Below are positions 23,699 through 32,655 of a stretch of 64,000 bases of DNA, in pieces; position 1 is the first letter of the stretch; each line of letters opens with the position of its first letter. The notes beneath the pieces are model-generated. The model was not told where the DNA came from and did not search any database. It saw only the letters and a list, made by a program, of their open reading frames with translations. This DNA comes from Mucilaginibacter rubeus (GTDB taxonomy: Bacteria; Bacteroidota; Bacteroidia; Sphingobacteriales; Sphingobacteriaceae): NCBI RefSeq assembly GCF_003286415.2, contig NZ_CP043450.1:7006001-7070000 (forward strand), in the 5' to 3' direction. The position numbers and the translations under genes were made by a program.

Positions 23699-24340
23699 TT
23701 AACTCAACTTAGAGCTTATCAAATTTAAAAACTCAGTCCTGGTTTTTTCTTTCAGGAACTCGCCGGTAAAGGCAGATGTCGTGGTTACCGAGTTTTGTTT
23801 TTGCACACCGCGCATGCTCATGCACAGGTGACGGCACTCAATTACCACACCAACACCAATAGGGTTCAGGGTTTGCTGAATGCAATCACGGATTTCGTTG
23901 GTTAAACGTTCCTGTACCTGCAGGCGGCGGGCAAATACATCAACCACGCGGGGAATTTTGCTTAAACCCACTACATGCCCGTTAGGAATGTATGCCACGT
24001 GCGCCTTGCCAAAGAAAGGCAGCATATGGTGCTCGCACATCGAATAAACTTCAATGTCTTTCACCACCACCATCTGGCTGTACTCTTCCTTAAACTTGGC
24101 CGAGTTCAAAATTTCTTCGGCATTAAGTTCATAGCCATGGGTTAAATAAAGCATGGCTTTGGCTACACGCTCGGGGGTTTTTAGTAAACCTTCACGTTCT
24201 GGCTCCTCGCCTATCTGCTTTAAAACGTTGTGATAGTTATCTTTTAAACTATCAATGCGTTCCTGGTTATAACGATCTATTTTGATGTAACCGCCGAAAT
24301 CGTCGTCGTCGGTATCCTGGCTAAATTGTGAATCGCTCAT
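23699..24340 (-). CDS. folE: GTP cyclohydrolase I FolE
   Basis: A 213-residue enzyme that converts GTP to 7,8-dihydroneopterin triphosphate, the first step of folate and, via QueD, of queuosine precursor synthesis. Zinc ligands are visible in SMCEHHMLPFFGKAHVAYIP (Cys and His) and in ECRHLCMSMRGVQKQ (second Cys). The N-terminal 30 residues are Asp-rich (DTDDDDFGG) and not conserved. It starts 9 bp after queD on the same strand, so the pteridine pair is one operon. Confidence 0.97.
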   Translation of the reverse strand: MSDSQFSQDTDDDDFGGYIKIDRYNQERIDSLKDNYHNVLKQIGEEPEREGLLKTPERVAKAMLYLTHGYELNAEEILNSAKFKEEYSQMVVVKDIEVYSMCEHHMLPFFGKAHVAYIPNGHVVGLSKIPRVVDVFARRLQVQERLTNEIRDCIQQTLNPIGVGVVIECRHLCMSMRGVQKQNSVTTTSAFTGEFLKEKTRTEFLNLISSKLS

Positions 24341-24349
24341 TTTATAAAA

Positions 24350-24769
24350 TTAACCGCCAAAATACTCGGCAGAATTATTTTCGGTTTCGTACAGTTTTAC
24401 TGAATGTAAAAACACGCCTTCGTAAGCTTCGATAGGTGCTTTCAACTGGTTAAAAATCTCAATGCAGAGTAACTCTGTCGATGCCATTTTGCCGGCCATA
24501 AAGTCAACATCCTTGTTGATGTTTTTATGGTCGAGCTTTTCAATAACATACTCATTGATGATCGTCTTCAGCTCTTTCAAATCTATCAGGTAGCCTGTGG
24601 CGTGCGTAACTTCACCTTTTACAGTTACAAACAAGTTGTAATTGTGACCATGCCAGTTGGGGTTTGCGCATTTGCCAAACACCTCAAAGTTTTTTTCAGC
24701 GCTCCATTCCTCACGGTACATCCGGTGAGCGGCATTAAAATGTTCCTTGCGCGTTATATGTATCATCAT
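24350..24769 (-). CDS. queD: 6-carboxy-tetrahydropterin synthase QueD
   Basis: A 139-residue T-fold enzyme that acts on dihydroneopterin triphosphate, the FolE product, in queuosine synthesis. The zinc-binding His residues lie in EHFNAAHRM and WHGHNYNL, with the catalytic Cys in GKCANPNWHGH. ATG at 24769 (or the adjacent 24766) is chosen. A longer frame from 24799 would start upstream of the -7 element at 24784-24791 and would add the non-family residues MFCIFAPTFV. The pairing with folE supports the QueD assignment; a sepiapterin-type PTPS activity cannot be ruled out. Confidence 0.92.
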   Translation of the reverse strand: MMIHITRKEHFNAAHRMYREEWSAEKNFEVFGKCANPNWHGHNYNLFVTVKGEVTHATGYLIDLKELKTIINEYVIEKLDHKNINKDVDFMAGKMASTELLCIEIFNQLKAPIEAYEGVFLHSVKLYETENNSAEYFGG

Positions 24770-24783
24770 AACAAAAGTGGGTG

Positions 24784-24791
24784 CAAATATA
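24784..24791 (-). promoter_or_regulatory. queD-folE promoter, -7 element
   Basis: Minus-strand TATATTTG followed by GCACCC is a full match to TAnnTTTG. The ATG lies 14 nt on. The position leaves no room for a preQ1 riboswitch. Confidence 0.7.
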
Positions 24792-24842
24792 CAAAACAAA
24801 AACAGGTGAGTTGTTTTATATTAGCCGTCAAAATAATGCAAT

Positions 24843-25463
24843 ATGCTTATACTCATTGTTGCAGCCACCAAATTTGAGGTTGAACCGCTTGTCCAGGCCC
24901 TGGGCAATAAGGTTGATGTACTTATAACAGGCGCGGGCATGGTGCCAACAGCCTTTGGCATGGCCCGCCAACTCAGCAACCATACTTATGATTTAGTACT
25001 AAATCTTGGTATCGCAGGCAGTTTCGACCGTAATTTTCATTTAGGCGACGTGCTGGAAGTTATCGAGGATACCTTTGCAGAGCTTGGCGCGCAGGATGAT
25101 GAGGCTTTTATCTCCATAGATACCCTTGGCTTTGGCGAAAGCGTTTTTACACCGGGTACCTCGCTTAATGAAGTTTACCCGAACTTTTATCTGAAAAAAG
25201 CAAAGGCCATTACGGTTAATACGGTTCACGGGCACGAACCTTCTATTCAAAAGGTGCAGCAACGGCTAAATCCGCAGTTGGAAAGCATGGAAGGGGCTGC
25301 TTTTTTTTATGCCTGCCGGCAGATGAATGTACAGGGCATGCAGATCAGGGCAGTGTCAAATTATGTTGAAAAGCGTAACCGCGACGCCTGGAACATTGGG
25401 CTGGCCATTAAAAATCTGAATACATTTGCCATCGACCTGGTTAGCCAGATCATTAACAATTAA
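24843..25463 (+). CDS. mqnB: Futalosine hydrolase MqnB
   Basis: A 206-residue nucleoside hydrolase of the MTA/SAH nucleosidase fold. It cleaves futalosine to dehypoxanthine futalosine and hypoxanthine in the alternative menaquinone pathway. Signs are the LILIVAATKFEVEPLV start, GAGMVPTAFGMARQL and LGIAGSF, and the nucleoside-binding SMEGAAFFYACRQM near residue 150. It is followed 12 bp later by mqnD, which settles the assignment against a generic nucleosidase. It is divergent from queD with a 73-bp gap. Confidence 0.94.
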   Translation: MLILIVAATKFEVEPLVQALGNKVDVLITGAGMVPTAFGMARQLSNHTYDLVLNLGIAGSFDRNFHLGDVLEVIEDTFAELGAQDDEAFISIDTLGFGESVFTPGTSLNEVYPNFYLKKAKAITVNTVHGHEPSIQKVQQRLNPQLESMEGAAFFYACRQMNVQGMQIRAVSNYVEKRNRDAWNIGLAIKNLNTFAIDLVSQIINN

Positions 25464-25475
25464 TCTACCACCCGT

Positions 25476-26345
25476 ATGAAACTTACGCTCGGATTTTCGC
25501 CCTGTCCTAACGATACTTTTATTTTTGACGCCCTTATTCACCATAAAATTGATACTGAAGGACTGGAGTTTGAGGTATTTTATGATGATGTGGAAACCCT
25601 TAATCAAAAGGCTTTTCGTGGCGAGTTGGATATTACCAAGCTCAGCTACCACGCCTTTGCTTACGTGACTGATAAATATGTACTGCTTGATTCGGGCAGC
25701 GCGCTGGGGTTTGGTGTAGGGCCGCTTTTGATCTCGGATGTCGAAATTTCGGTTTCGGACCTGGAGAAAAATCAGATTGATGATCCAAAATCGGGGATTA
25801 GAAACCCGTTGATCGGTATTCCCGGTAAATATACTACCGCTAACTTTTTGTTAGGCCTTGCTTTCCCTGAAGCTACCAACAAACAGGAGCTGGTATTTTC
25901 AGAAATAGAAGATGCCTTGCTTGACAGTCGTATAGATGTTGGCTTGATTATTCACGAAAACCGCTTCACTTACCAAAACAAAGGCCTCAAAAAGATTATC
26001 GATCTTGGCGATTACTGGGAAAAACGTACCGGCTGTGCCATCCCATTAGGAGGTATTGTAACTAACCGCAATTTACCGCTGGATGTTCAGCATAAAATAA
26101 ACCGGGTGCTACGCAAATCGGTTGAGTTTGCTTTTGCCAATCCAAAATCAGGTCTGGAGTTTATTAAACAACATGCCCAGGAAATGAGCGAGGAAGTGAT
26201 GTACAAGCACATCGAGCTTTATGTAAACCAATACTCGGTTGATCTGGGCGAGGAAGGCCGTAAAGCTATTAACCTGATGTTTGATACCGCGCTGGAGAAA
26301 GGTATTATACCGGAGATAAAGCAGGGGATATTTTTGACGGCTTAA
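25476..26345 (+). CDS. mqnD: 1,4-dihydroxy-6-naphthoate synthase MqnD
   Basis: A 289-residue cytoplasmic enzyme with a periplasmic-binding-protein fold that converts cyclic dehypoxanthine futalosine to 1,4-dihydroxy-6-naphthoate. Family motifs are LGFSPCPNDTFIFDAL at the N-terminus, GELDITKLSYHAFAYV, GPLLIS and the GLIIHENRFTYQ block with the catalytic His. Residues about 90-108 are a charged insertion (SDLEKNQIDDPKSG). It forms an operon with mqnB. The rest of the futalosine pathway (mqnA, mqnC, mqnE) lies elsewhere. Confidence 0.96.
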   Translation: MKLTLGFSPCPNDTFIFDALIHHKIDTEGLEFEVFYDDVETLNQKAFRGELDITKLSYHAFAYVTDKYVLLDSGSALGFGVGPLLISDVEISVSDLEKNQIDDPKSGIRNPLIGIPGKYTTANFLLGLAFPEATNKQELVFSEIEDALLDSRIDVGLIIHENRFTYQNKGLKKIIDLGDYWEKRTGCAIPLGGIVTNRNLPLDVQHKINRVLRKSVEFAFANPKSGLEFIKQHAQEMSEEVMYKHIELYVNQYSVDLGEEGRKAINLMFDTALEKGIIPEIKQGIFLTA

Positions 26346-26377
26346 AAAATCTGAAATTATTCCTGTCAAAAAATAAC

Positions 26378-26457
26378 GTCATTGCGAGGAACGAAGCAAT
26401 CCCCGATTAGCGGATCCGCTCTGTATGGTTTGGGATTGCTTCGTTCCTCGCAATGAC
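26378..26457. repeat. Long inverted-repeat element, GTCAT type, copy 3
   Basis: Perfect 26-bp arms (26378-26403 with 26432-26457), beginning GTCATTGCGAGGAACGAAGC, enclose a 28-bp centre. This is the cleanest member of the family. It sits between convergent mqnD and hflX. Confidence 0.95.
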
Positions 26458-26494
26458 GATTTTTATATTATAGCTCCTTTTAAATAATCAGCTA

Positions 26495-27679
26495 TCAATA
26501 CAATAAAGCATCATACGGATATCTCTCCGTATGTATCGCTTTCACTTCTTTATACAGTAAAGCCCTGAATTCCTCAACGTTTTCCTTTTTAGTTGCCGAA
26601 ATAAATATGGCCGGTGCGTTGTTTTTGGCCATCCAGCTTTGTTTAAAATCCTCCAGTGTTAACGGTTCTTCCTGCTGGGCTACCTGGTGATCTTCGGGTT
26701 TAAAGGCATCTATTTTGTTAAACACGGTGATAATGCGTTTATCAATGGCGCCGATATCCTTCAGGGTTTCGTTAACGGTATAGATCTGGTCTTCAAAATT
26801 TGGATGTGAAATATCAACAACATGGATCAGGATATCCGCCTCGCGGGTTTCATCAAGCGTAGATTTAAAACACTCCACCAAATGGTGAGGGAGCTTACGG
26901 ATAAACCCTACCGTATCCGACATCAGGAAAGGCAGGTTTTCGATCACTACTTTTCTTACCGTAGTATCCAGTGTAGCAAACAATTTATTTTCGGCAAACA
27001 CTTCCGATTTGGCTATCATATTCATGATAGTTGATTTACCTACGTTGGTGTAGCCCACCAGCGCCGTACGCACTAACTGATGGCGGTTTTTACGCTGGGT
27101 TTCGTTTTGCTTATCAATCTGTTTCAGCTTATCTTTTAACAACGATATCTTATTCAGGATCAAACGACGGTCGGTTTCAATTTGCGACTCACCCGGACCG
27201 CGCATACCAATACCACCCTTCTGACGCTCTAAGTGAGTCCAGAGGCGGGTAAGGCGGGGTAGCAGGTATTGTAATTGAGCAAGCTCAACCTGGGTCTTGG
27301 CCTGGGCCGTTTGGGCGCGACTGGCGAAAATATCCAGGATCAGGTTATTCCTGTCAAGGATTTTAACCTGTAGTTCGTTTTCAATATTACGCAGTTGCGA
27401 AGGCGATAGGCCATCGTCAAAAATAACTATATCTATTTCCTCTTCCTTAACGTAGGCTTTTATCTCTTCCAACTTGCCCGAGCCAACAAAAGTAGCTCTA
27501 TCCGGGCGCTGCAATTTTTGGGTGAAATGATTAACGGTTAACGCCCCCGCGGTGCTGGCTAAAAACTCCAGTTCTTCAAGGTGTTCCTTCTCTATTTCGT
27601 CGGTTTCATTTGGTGTTATCACCCCAACAAGTACAGCTTTTTCCTGCTTCACAGCAGTATCATAAAATTTTTGCTTCAT
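26495..27679 (-). CDS. hflX: GTPase HflX
   Basis: A 394-residue ribosome-associated GTPase that splits stalled or heat-damaged 70S ribosomes. It has the HflX N-domain (FVGSGKLEEIKAYV), the glycine-rich GMRGPGESQIETDRRLI linker, and a G domain with G1 GYTNVGKST (about 207-215), G3 DTVGFIRKLPHHL, and G4 NKID (about 316). The C-terminal tail is short. It is monocistronic, and convergent mqnD is separated by the inverted-repeat element. No clear promoter was seen in the 436-bp gap upstream. Confidence 0.96.
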   Translation of the reverse strand: MKQKFYDTAVKQEKAVLVGVITPNETDEIEKEHLEELEFLASTAGALTVNHFTQKLQRPDRATFVGSGKLEEIKAYVKEEEIDIVIFDDGLSPSQLRNIENELQVKILDRNNLILDIFASRAQTAQAKTQVELAQLQYLLPRLTRLWTHLERQKGGIGMRGPGESQIETDRRLILNKISLLKDKLKQIDKQNETQRKNRHQLVRTALVGYTNVGKSTIMNMIAKSEVFAENKLFATLDTTVRKVVIENLPFLMSDTVGFIRKLPHHLVECFKSTLDETREADILIHVVDISHPNFEDQIYTVNETLKDIGAIDKRIITVFNKIDAFKPEDHQVAQQEEPLTLEDFKQSWMAKNNAPAIFISATKKENVEEFRALLYKEVKAIHTERYPYDALLY

Positions 27680-27854
27680 TAATTACTATCTATCAATCAA
27701 AGTGCCAATTGAATAAATGTACGTAAACCGCTGCGCGATATGAAATTTTAATGTCAAAATAACATGGCGCCGGCTAATTCGTGACATAGATTACATTTTT
27801 AGCAAATAAACAAAATGACTAAAAAATTTCGCTTTTAAATATCGGGTTAATTAT

Positions 27855-27862
27855 TATTTTTG
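27855..27862 (+). promoter_or_regulatory. -7 element upstream of a small ORF
   Basis: TATTTTTG matches TAnnTTTG, 21 nt before the ATG at 27884. It could drive the small ORF and, through a ~250-nt leader, the DUF3857 gene at 28116. No TTG lies at the usual upstream distance. Confidence 0.45.
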
Positions 27863-27883
27863 ATTTGATTAAACCTCATCACG

Positions 27884-28003
27884 ATGAACAGGCTTTTAAT
27901 GCTGCTGTTTGGAACAGTCCTATTTACGTTACCCGATAACGTATCGAACGCGCGAAGCGCATTTTCAATTTTTCTATTTTATAAGTCGAATTACCAATCA
28001 TGA
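27884..28003 (+). CDS. Possible 39-aa small secreted peptide or leader peptide
   Basis: An ATG frame of 39 codons in the 436-bp gap before the DUF3857 pair. The N-terminus, MNRLLMLLFGTVLFTLP, has the basic-then-hydrophobic form of a signal or membrane segment. The rest (NVSNARSAFSIFLFYKSNYQS) is aromatic and polar. It is preceded by a TAnnTTTG element at 27855-27862. It resembles no family I know. It may be a small membrane peptide, an upstream leader ORF, or chance. The rest of the gap (27680-27850 and 28004-28115) shows nothing I can name. Confidence 0.4.
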   Translation: MNRLLMLLFGTVLFTLPDNVSNARSAFSIFLFYKSNYQS

Positions 28004-28115
28004 AACGGGCATAAGTCAGTTAGCGCCCTTGCATGTCCGGCAAGTATAATTCTTAATACCCTATTAGCAAACTCAAGCCAATTACATTATAGTTAAACCC
28101 TTACAACTAATTTAA

Positions 28116-30041
28116 ATGAATAAGTTATTAACCCTTATTGCAATGGGAGCCTTTGCAACTGCTGTAAAAGCACAAGCTCCTGCTATTCCAACCGCCCAGG
28201 CCTTTGGCAAGGTTGACAAAGCCGATCTTGAAATGAAGGCCTGCGATTTTGAAAAAGATGCCAACGCCGAAGTTCTTTTTGATAAAGGCGAGGTGTACTT
28301 TGATACACAATATCAGATCATATTTGAAAGGCACAAGCGTATCAAAATATTTAACGATAACGGTAAAGATGAAGCCAATATCCGCTTAACCTTTTACAGT
28401 GTTAACCATGCCGAATTTATAACCGGGCTACAGGCAGAAACCATTAACCTCGAAAACGGCGTGGCTACACCTATTAAGGTTGATAAAAAACAGATTTTTA
28501 CACAAGTCGTTGATAAAAACCGTTCGGCAATAGTTTTTTCATTTCCTAACGTAAAACCGGGTAGTATCATCGAATTCAAATACAGGCATACCATTGCCAG
28601 CCTGGTTGATTTTCCGGATTGGTATTTCCAGGGTGATCTGCCAACGCGGTATAGCGAGCTTAATACCAATATTCCGGATATTCTCACTTATAAAAACCTG
28701 GTGAACCTTCATTACCCGCTGGTGGTTGATAAAATGTCGGGAAGCAATACGCACACACAAGCGATGGCCAATATCCCATCGGTAAAGGAAGAGCCTTATA
28801 TGGATGCCGTAACCGATAATTCAGAGCGTATTCTTTTCCAGTTATTAAGCATCCGCGGAACCTTTATGCACAGCTTTTCCGATACCTGGACAAAGGTTGG
28901 CGAAAACGTTGTTAAATGGGAGGATTTTGGCGAGCAGCTTAACCGTAAACTCATCGGCGAGGAAACTATCGTAGCTAAAGCAAAAACTTTCAAAACCGAC
29001 GACGAGAAAATCGCCTACATTTTCAATGAGGTTAAAAATACCATGAAGTGGGACGAGGACTATGACAAGACAACCAACGATGGCACAGTTAAGGCTTGGG
29101 AAAAGAAAACCGGCAACTCAACAGAAGTAAACCTGATCCTTTATCATTTGCTTCAAAAATCGGGTTTAAAGGTTTATCCAATGATGGTTAGTACCCGCAA
29201 GCATGGCCGTATCAACCCAGCCTATCCAAACTCATACCAGTTTAACAGCACGGTGGCATATATCCCTGTTGATAGTGCAAAATATTATGTGCTTGACGCT
29301 ACAAACAAATACAACCTCTACAACCAGGTGCCATATAATTTCCTTAACTCGTTCGGGTTTTTAATCAATAAAGCAGATAATGCTTATGAGATGACGTTTC
29401 TACAAAACACCAACCCGGTGAGGCAGGTGGTTTTGATTAATGCCGAAATTAAGCCCGACGGTAAAATGGCCGGTAGTGCCGATATCAGCAGCTTTGCCTA
29501 CAACAGGATCAATGTAGTAAGAAACTATAAAACCGATGGGGAGAAAAAATACATCGAAAACCTGCGCGATAATAACAACAACCTTAAAATATCATCGCTA
29601 AAAATTGAAGATATAGATATTGATACGCTGCCGGTGCGTCAAAATATTAACTTCAACCTCGATCTTACAGGTTCGGATGATAACTATATCTATTTTAATT
29701 CAAACCTGTTTACCGATCTGAATAAAAACCCGTTTTTAAGCGAGAACCGTACTACCGATATCAATTTTGGTTACCGTGACAACTATGCCATTACCGGTAT
29801 TTTTAAACTGCCTGCAGGTTATAAGGTTGATGCATTGCCTAAAAGCGTAAGTATGGCTACCCCTGATAATTCAATAGTTTTTAAACGTATGATAGCCGAA
29901 CAGGATGGGCAGATCATGGTGCGTCTTAATATCGACCATAAAAAATCAATATATTTTAAAGAAGAGTACTCAGATTTTCATGAGTTCTGTAAAAAAATGT
30001 ACGAAATGCTTAACGAGCAGATCGTGCTTAAAAAGTCATAG
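28116..30041 (+). CDS. DUF3857 protein with degenerate transglutaminase core
   Basis: A 641-residue exported protein with a signal peptide at 1-19 (MNKLLTLIAMGAFATAVKAQ). A DUF3857 beta-sandwich follows (about 55-215: YQIIFERHKRIKIFNDNG). Then comes a transglutaminase-like core (about 290-420) and a C-terminal DUF3858-type beta domain. In the core, the expected Cys is Ser (KTGNSTEVNLILYHLL) and the expected His region reads FNSTVAYIPV without His. Only the Asp side (YVLDATNKY) is kept, so it should not be an active transglutaminase or protease. Its stop overlaps the next gene, a paralog that keeps the Cys and His. A structural or regulatory envelope role is inferred. Confidence 0.87.
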   Translation: MNKLLTLIAMGAFATAVKAQAPAIPTAQAFGKVDKADLEMKACDFEKDANAEVLFDKGEVYFDTQYQIIFERHKRIKIFNDNGKDEANIRLTFYSVNHAEFITGLQAETINLENGVATPIKVDKKQIFTQVVDKNRSAIVFSFPNVKPGSIIEFKYRHTIASLVDFPDWYFQGDLPTRYSELNTNIPDILTYKNLVNLHYPLVVDKMSGSNTHTQAMANIPSVKEEPYMDAVTDNSERILFQLLSIRGTFMHSFSDTWTKVGENVVKWEDFGEQLNRKLIGEETIVAKAKTFKTDDEKIAYIFNEVKNTMKWDEDYDKTTNDGTVKAWEKKTGNSTEVNLILYHLLQKSGLKVYPMMVSTRKHGRINPAYPNSYQFNSTVAYIPVDSAKYYVLDATNKYNLYNQVPYNFLNSFGFLINKADNAYEMTFLQNTNPVRQVVLINAEIKPDGKMAGSADISSFAYNRINVVRNYKTDGEKKYIENLRDNNNNLKISSLKIEDIDIDTLPVRQNINFNLDLTGSDDNYIYFNSNLFTDLNKNPFLSENRTTDINFGYRDNYAITGIFKLPAGYKVDALPKSVSMATPDNSIVFKRMIAEQDGQIMVRLNIDHKKSIYFKEEYSDFHEFCKKMYEMLNEQIVLKKS

Positions 30042-30049
30042 TGAGTAAT

Positions 30050-31987
30050 ATGATCAGTAAATATTTTAACAGGCTGCTGCTGACTGCGGCAGCCCTGTTT
30101 GTTTTAGCAGCTAAAGGCTATAGCCAGGATAAAACCATCCCCAAAGACCTCTATATAGCCTCAACAATTCCGGATTCGCTAAAGGAAGATGCGAACTCGG
30201 TAGTTCGGTATAGCATGGAGGATGATAATTTTATAGGGCCCGGCAAAGCGGAAGAGCATTTTCATACCATTATTACCATTTTAAATGAAAAAGGGAATGA
30301 TGAAGCGGAAATGGTTTTAAAGTATAACAGAAAGTACAATCTTGTAAATTCATTTGAAATGCGGGTTTATGGCGCCGATGGTACATTGATCAAAAAATAC
30401 CATAAAAGCGATATGTATGATCAGCTGGCAGTTAGCAATGAAACTATGGCAACCGACGACAGGTTATTATCTATAAGCCATACTATAGCTACTTATCCAA
30501 CAACTGTTGAGTTTATTTATGATTTAGACGTTAGGAGCCTGATGGATTTAGGTGGCTGGGCTTATCAGGGTTATGAACAATCTGTCCAGAATGCCTATTA
30601 TCATATTTCAATAAGCAGTGATGCCGGGTTTAGATATCTGAATAAGAATACCAATATCAAGCCCCAAAAAACCACTGCTGATAAAATTGATAGCTATTCA
30701 TGGAAGGTGGCTAACCTGAAAGCTTTTAAACATGAACCAGGTTCAAAAGGATGGCGTGTATTGCCGGCTATATATTTTGCAGCCAGTGATTTTGAGTTTT
30801 ATGGTGTGCCGGGCAATATAAGTTCATGGCAAAATTATGGTAAATGGCAGCAAAAGCTAAATGAAGATGTATGTACACTTAGCCCCGAACGTGCTGAGGA
30901 AATAAAGAAAATGACTGCCGATATAAAAACTGATAAGGAAAAAGTAAAGTTTTTATATGAATACATGCAACACAACGTGCGTTACGTGAGCATACAATTA
31001 GGCATTGGTGGTTGGAAACCCTTTCCCGCAACATTTGTTGATCAGAAAAAATATGGCGACTGCAAGGCGTTGTCCAATTACATGTCGGCGTTGTTAAAAG
31101 CTGTAAATATACCCTCATGTTATGCCATTATAAACGCAGGGGCAAATATGCAGCCGGCAGATCCTTCATTTCCTTATGACCCTTTTAACCACATTATATT
31201 ATGTGTGCCGCTTAAAAGCGATACAACCTGGCTGGAGTGTACCAGCCAAACCCAGGCATTTGGGAAATTAGGCTCATTTACCGAAAACAGGTATGCGTTA
31301 TTGGTTACCGAAGATGGTGGCAAACTTGTAAAAACGCCCAGGAGTATAGATGCCGACAACCAGTTTAACAGCGAGGTACATATAACACTTGATGCCGATG
31401 GCGGCGCTAAGGCAAAAGTGAAAATACTCAGTACCGGCGACTACAGGGACGATTATCTTGGTTTGATGTATTTAAAAACCGATGAACAAAAGTCGAAGGT
31501 GATAACGATGCTGAATATGAAACAGCCGTCGGTTTTCGACTTTAAACCATCAACGGATAAGGATGGGGTAAAAGAAGTTGATATTGATTTGGAGTATGAT
31601 AAGTTTTGTGACATATCTGCCGGTGGTAAGCAATTTTACAGACCGCGGGTATTTGATTTATGGCAGTCGACATTCCCGGTAGAAGAAAAACGTAAAAGCG
31701 ATTATTATTTTGAGGTGCCCATGTTAAAAACATGTGTTACCACTATTGATTTGCCTGCCGGCTTCGAAATTGACGCCCTGCCTGCCGACCAAAGTTTGAA
31801 GTTTACATACGGTACGTATGATGTTAAGTATGTTTATGATGCTGCTAAAAACCAGGTGGTAAGCACAACCAAATTCAATTTAAAAAATCACGTGATCCCT
31901 GCTGCCAAATACACCGAAATGCAGGTTTATATGGATGCTATTGCCAAAGCCCAAAATAAAAAGCTGGTGATACGCCGTAAAGCATAA
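30050..31987 (+). CDS. DUF3857 protein with intact transglutaminase-like core
   Basis: A 645-residue exported protein with a signal peptide (MISKYFNRLLLTAAALFV, cut after GYSQ). The DUF3857 domain (about 50-220) is followed by a transglutaminase-like core with Cys in YGDCKALSNYMSALL (about 345) and His in DPFNHIILCVPL (about 388). The acidic residue in WLECTSQ follows. Thus the Cys-His pair is complete, unlike in the upstream paralog. The start is uncertain: GTG at 30041 overlaps the previous stop (TAGTG), while ATG at 30050 gives the cleaner signal peptide and is used here. Substrate unknown; a periplasmic protein or peptide crosslinker or peptidase is possible. Confidence 0.87.
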   Translation: MISKYFNRLLLTAAALFVLAAKGYSQDKTIPKDLYIASTIPDSLKEDANSVVRYSMEDDNFIGPGKAEEHFHTIITILNEKGNDEAEMVLKYNRKYNLVNSFEMRVYGADGTLIKKYHKSDMYDQLAVSNETMATDDRLLSISHTIATYPTTVEFIYDLDVRSLMDLGGWAYQGYEQSVQNAYYHISISSDAGFRYLNKNTNIKPQKTTADKIDSYSWKVANLKAFKHEPGSKGWRVLPAIYFAASDFEFYGVPGNISSWQNYGKWQQKLNEDVCTLSPERAEEIKKMTADIKTDKEKVKFLYEYMQHNVRYVSIQLGIGGWKPFPATFVDQKKYGDCKALSNYMSALLKAVNIPSCYAIINAGANMQPADPSFPYDPFNHIILCVPLKSDTTWLECTSQTQAFGKLGSFTENRYALLVTEDGGKLVKTPRSIDADNQFNSEVHITLDADGGAKAKVKILSTGDYRDDYLGLMYLKTDEQKSKVITMLNMKQPSVFDFKPSTDKDGVKEVDIDLEYDKFCDISAGGKQFYRPRVFDLWQSTFPVEEKRKSDYYFEVPMLKTCVTTIDLPAGFEIDALPADQSLKFTYGTYDVKYVYDAAKNQVVSTTKFNLKNHVIPAAKYTEMQVYMDAIAKAQNKKLVIRRKA

Positions 31988-31992
31988 ATTTG
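31985..31992 (+). promoter_or_regulatory. aat -7 element
   Basis: TAAATTTG overlaps the stop codon of the upstream gene and ends 6 nt before the aat ATG, so the mRNA would be leaderless. No good TTG lies upstream. Confidence 0.45.
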
Positions 31993-31998
31993 CGCCTG

Positions 31999-32637
31999 AT
32001 GATATTCAGGCTCGACGAACGTTTAATATTTCCGAAGCCCGATCTGGCCGAACCAGACGGGCTTTTGGCTGTTGGCGGCGACCTGAGTACCGAACGTTTG
32101 CTGCTGGCCTATCAAAACGGCATTTTTCCGTGGTATAGTGATGATACACCTATTCTGTGGTACTCGCCCCATGAGCGTTTTGTGTTATATCCTCATGAGT
32201 TAAAAGTATCCAAATCCATGCGGCAGGTATTACGGTCGGGCAAATTGCGGGTTACGGTTGATACTTGTTTTAACGATGTGATAACCGCCTGCTCAACCGC
32301 TCCACGTGAGGGACAAGACGGCACCTGGATAGTTCCCGATATGATAGCCGCCTATAACCGTTTGCATTTGGAAGGATATGCCCATTCTGTTGAAGTATGG
32401 CAGAACGATGAGCTTGTTGGCGGTCTTTACGGGGTACATGTTGGTGATGTTTTTTGCGGCGAAAGTATGTTTAGCCGTGTTAGCAACGCTTCAAAAACCG
32501 CACTTATCCATCTATGCCACACGGGTCTTTATAAGCTTGTAGATTGCCAGGTGCACACCGGACATCTTGAATCAATGGGTGCACGTATGATATCCCGTGA
32601 ACAATACATGGATGTATTGCTAAATAATTTAGTTTGA
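31999..32637 (+). CDS. aat: Leucyl/phenylalanyl-tRNA--protein transferase Aat
   Basis: A 212-residue enzyme that adds Leu or Phe from charged tRNA to N-terminal Lys or Arg of proteins, marking them for ClpS/ClpAP (N-end rule). Family motifs are FPKPDLAEPDGLLAVGGDLS at the N-terminus, YQNGIFPWYS, LWYSPHERFVL, and the GNAT-like VGDVFCGESMFSRVSNASKTA. The ATG at 31999 is used; a TTG at 31990 in the same frame falls inside the -7 element. A separate ruvC promoter follows. Confidence 0.96.
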   Translation: MIFRLDERLIFPKPDLAEPDGLLAVGGDLSTERLLLAYQNGIFPWYSDDTPILWYSPHERFVLYPHELKVSKSMRQVLRSGKLRVTVDTCFNDVITACSTAPREGQDGTWIVPDMIAAYNRLHLEGYAHSVEVWQNDELVGGLYGVHVGDVFCGESMFSRVSNASKTALIHLCHTGLYKLVDCQVHTGHLESMGARMISREQYMDVLLNNLV

Positions 32638-32642
32638 TTAGT

Positions 32643-32650
32643 TACCTTTG
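32643..32650 (+). promoter_or_regulatory. ruvC -7 element
   Basis: TACCTTTG, with a TTG 23 nt upstream (32617-32619), ends 5 nt before the ruvC ATG, which predicts a leaderless mRNA. Confidence 0.55.
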
Positions 32651-32655
32651 AACCT

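Noticed and set aside
24770..24842. preQ1 riboswitch before queD
   Set aside because: The -7 element at 24784-24791 leaves only 14 nt before the start codon, too short for an aptamer.
26378..26457. CRISPR array or phage att site at the long repeats
   Set aside because: Each element is a single inverted repeat, not a direct-repeat array with spacers, and no integrase or Cas gene is near.
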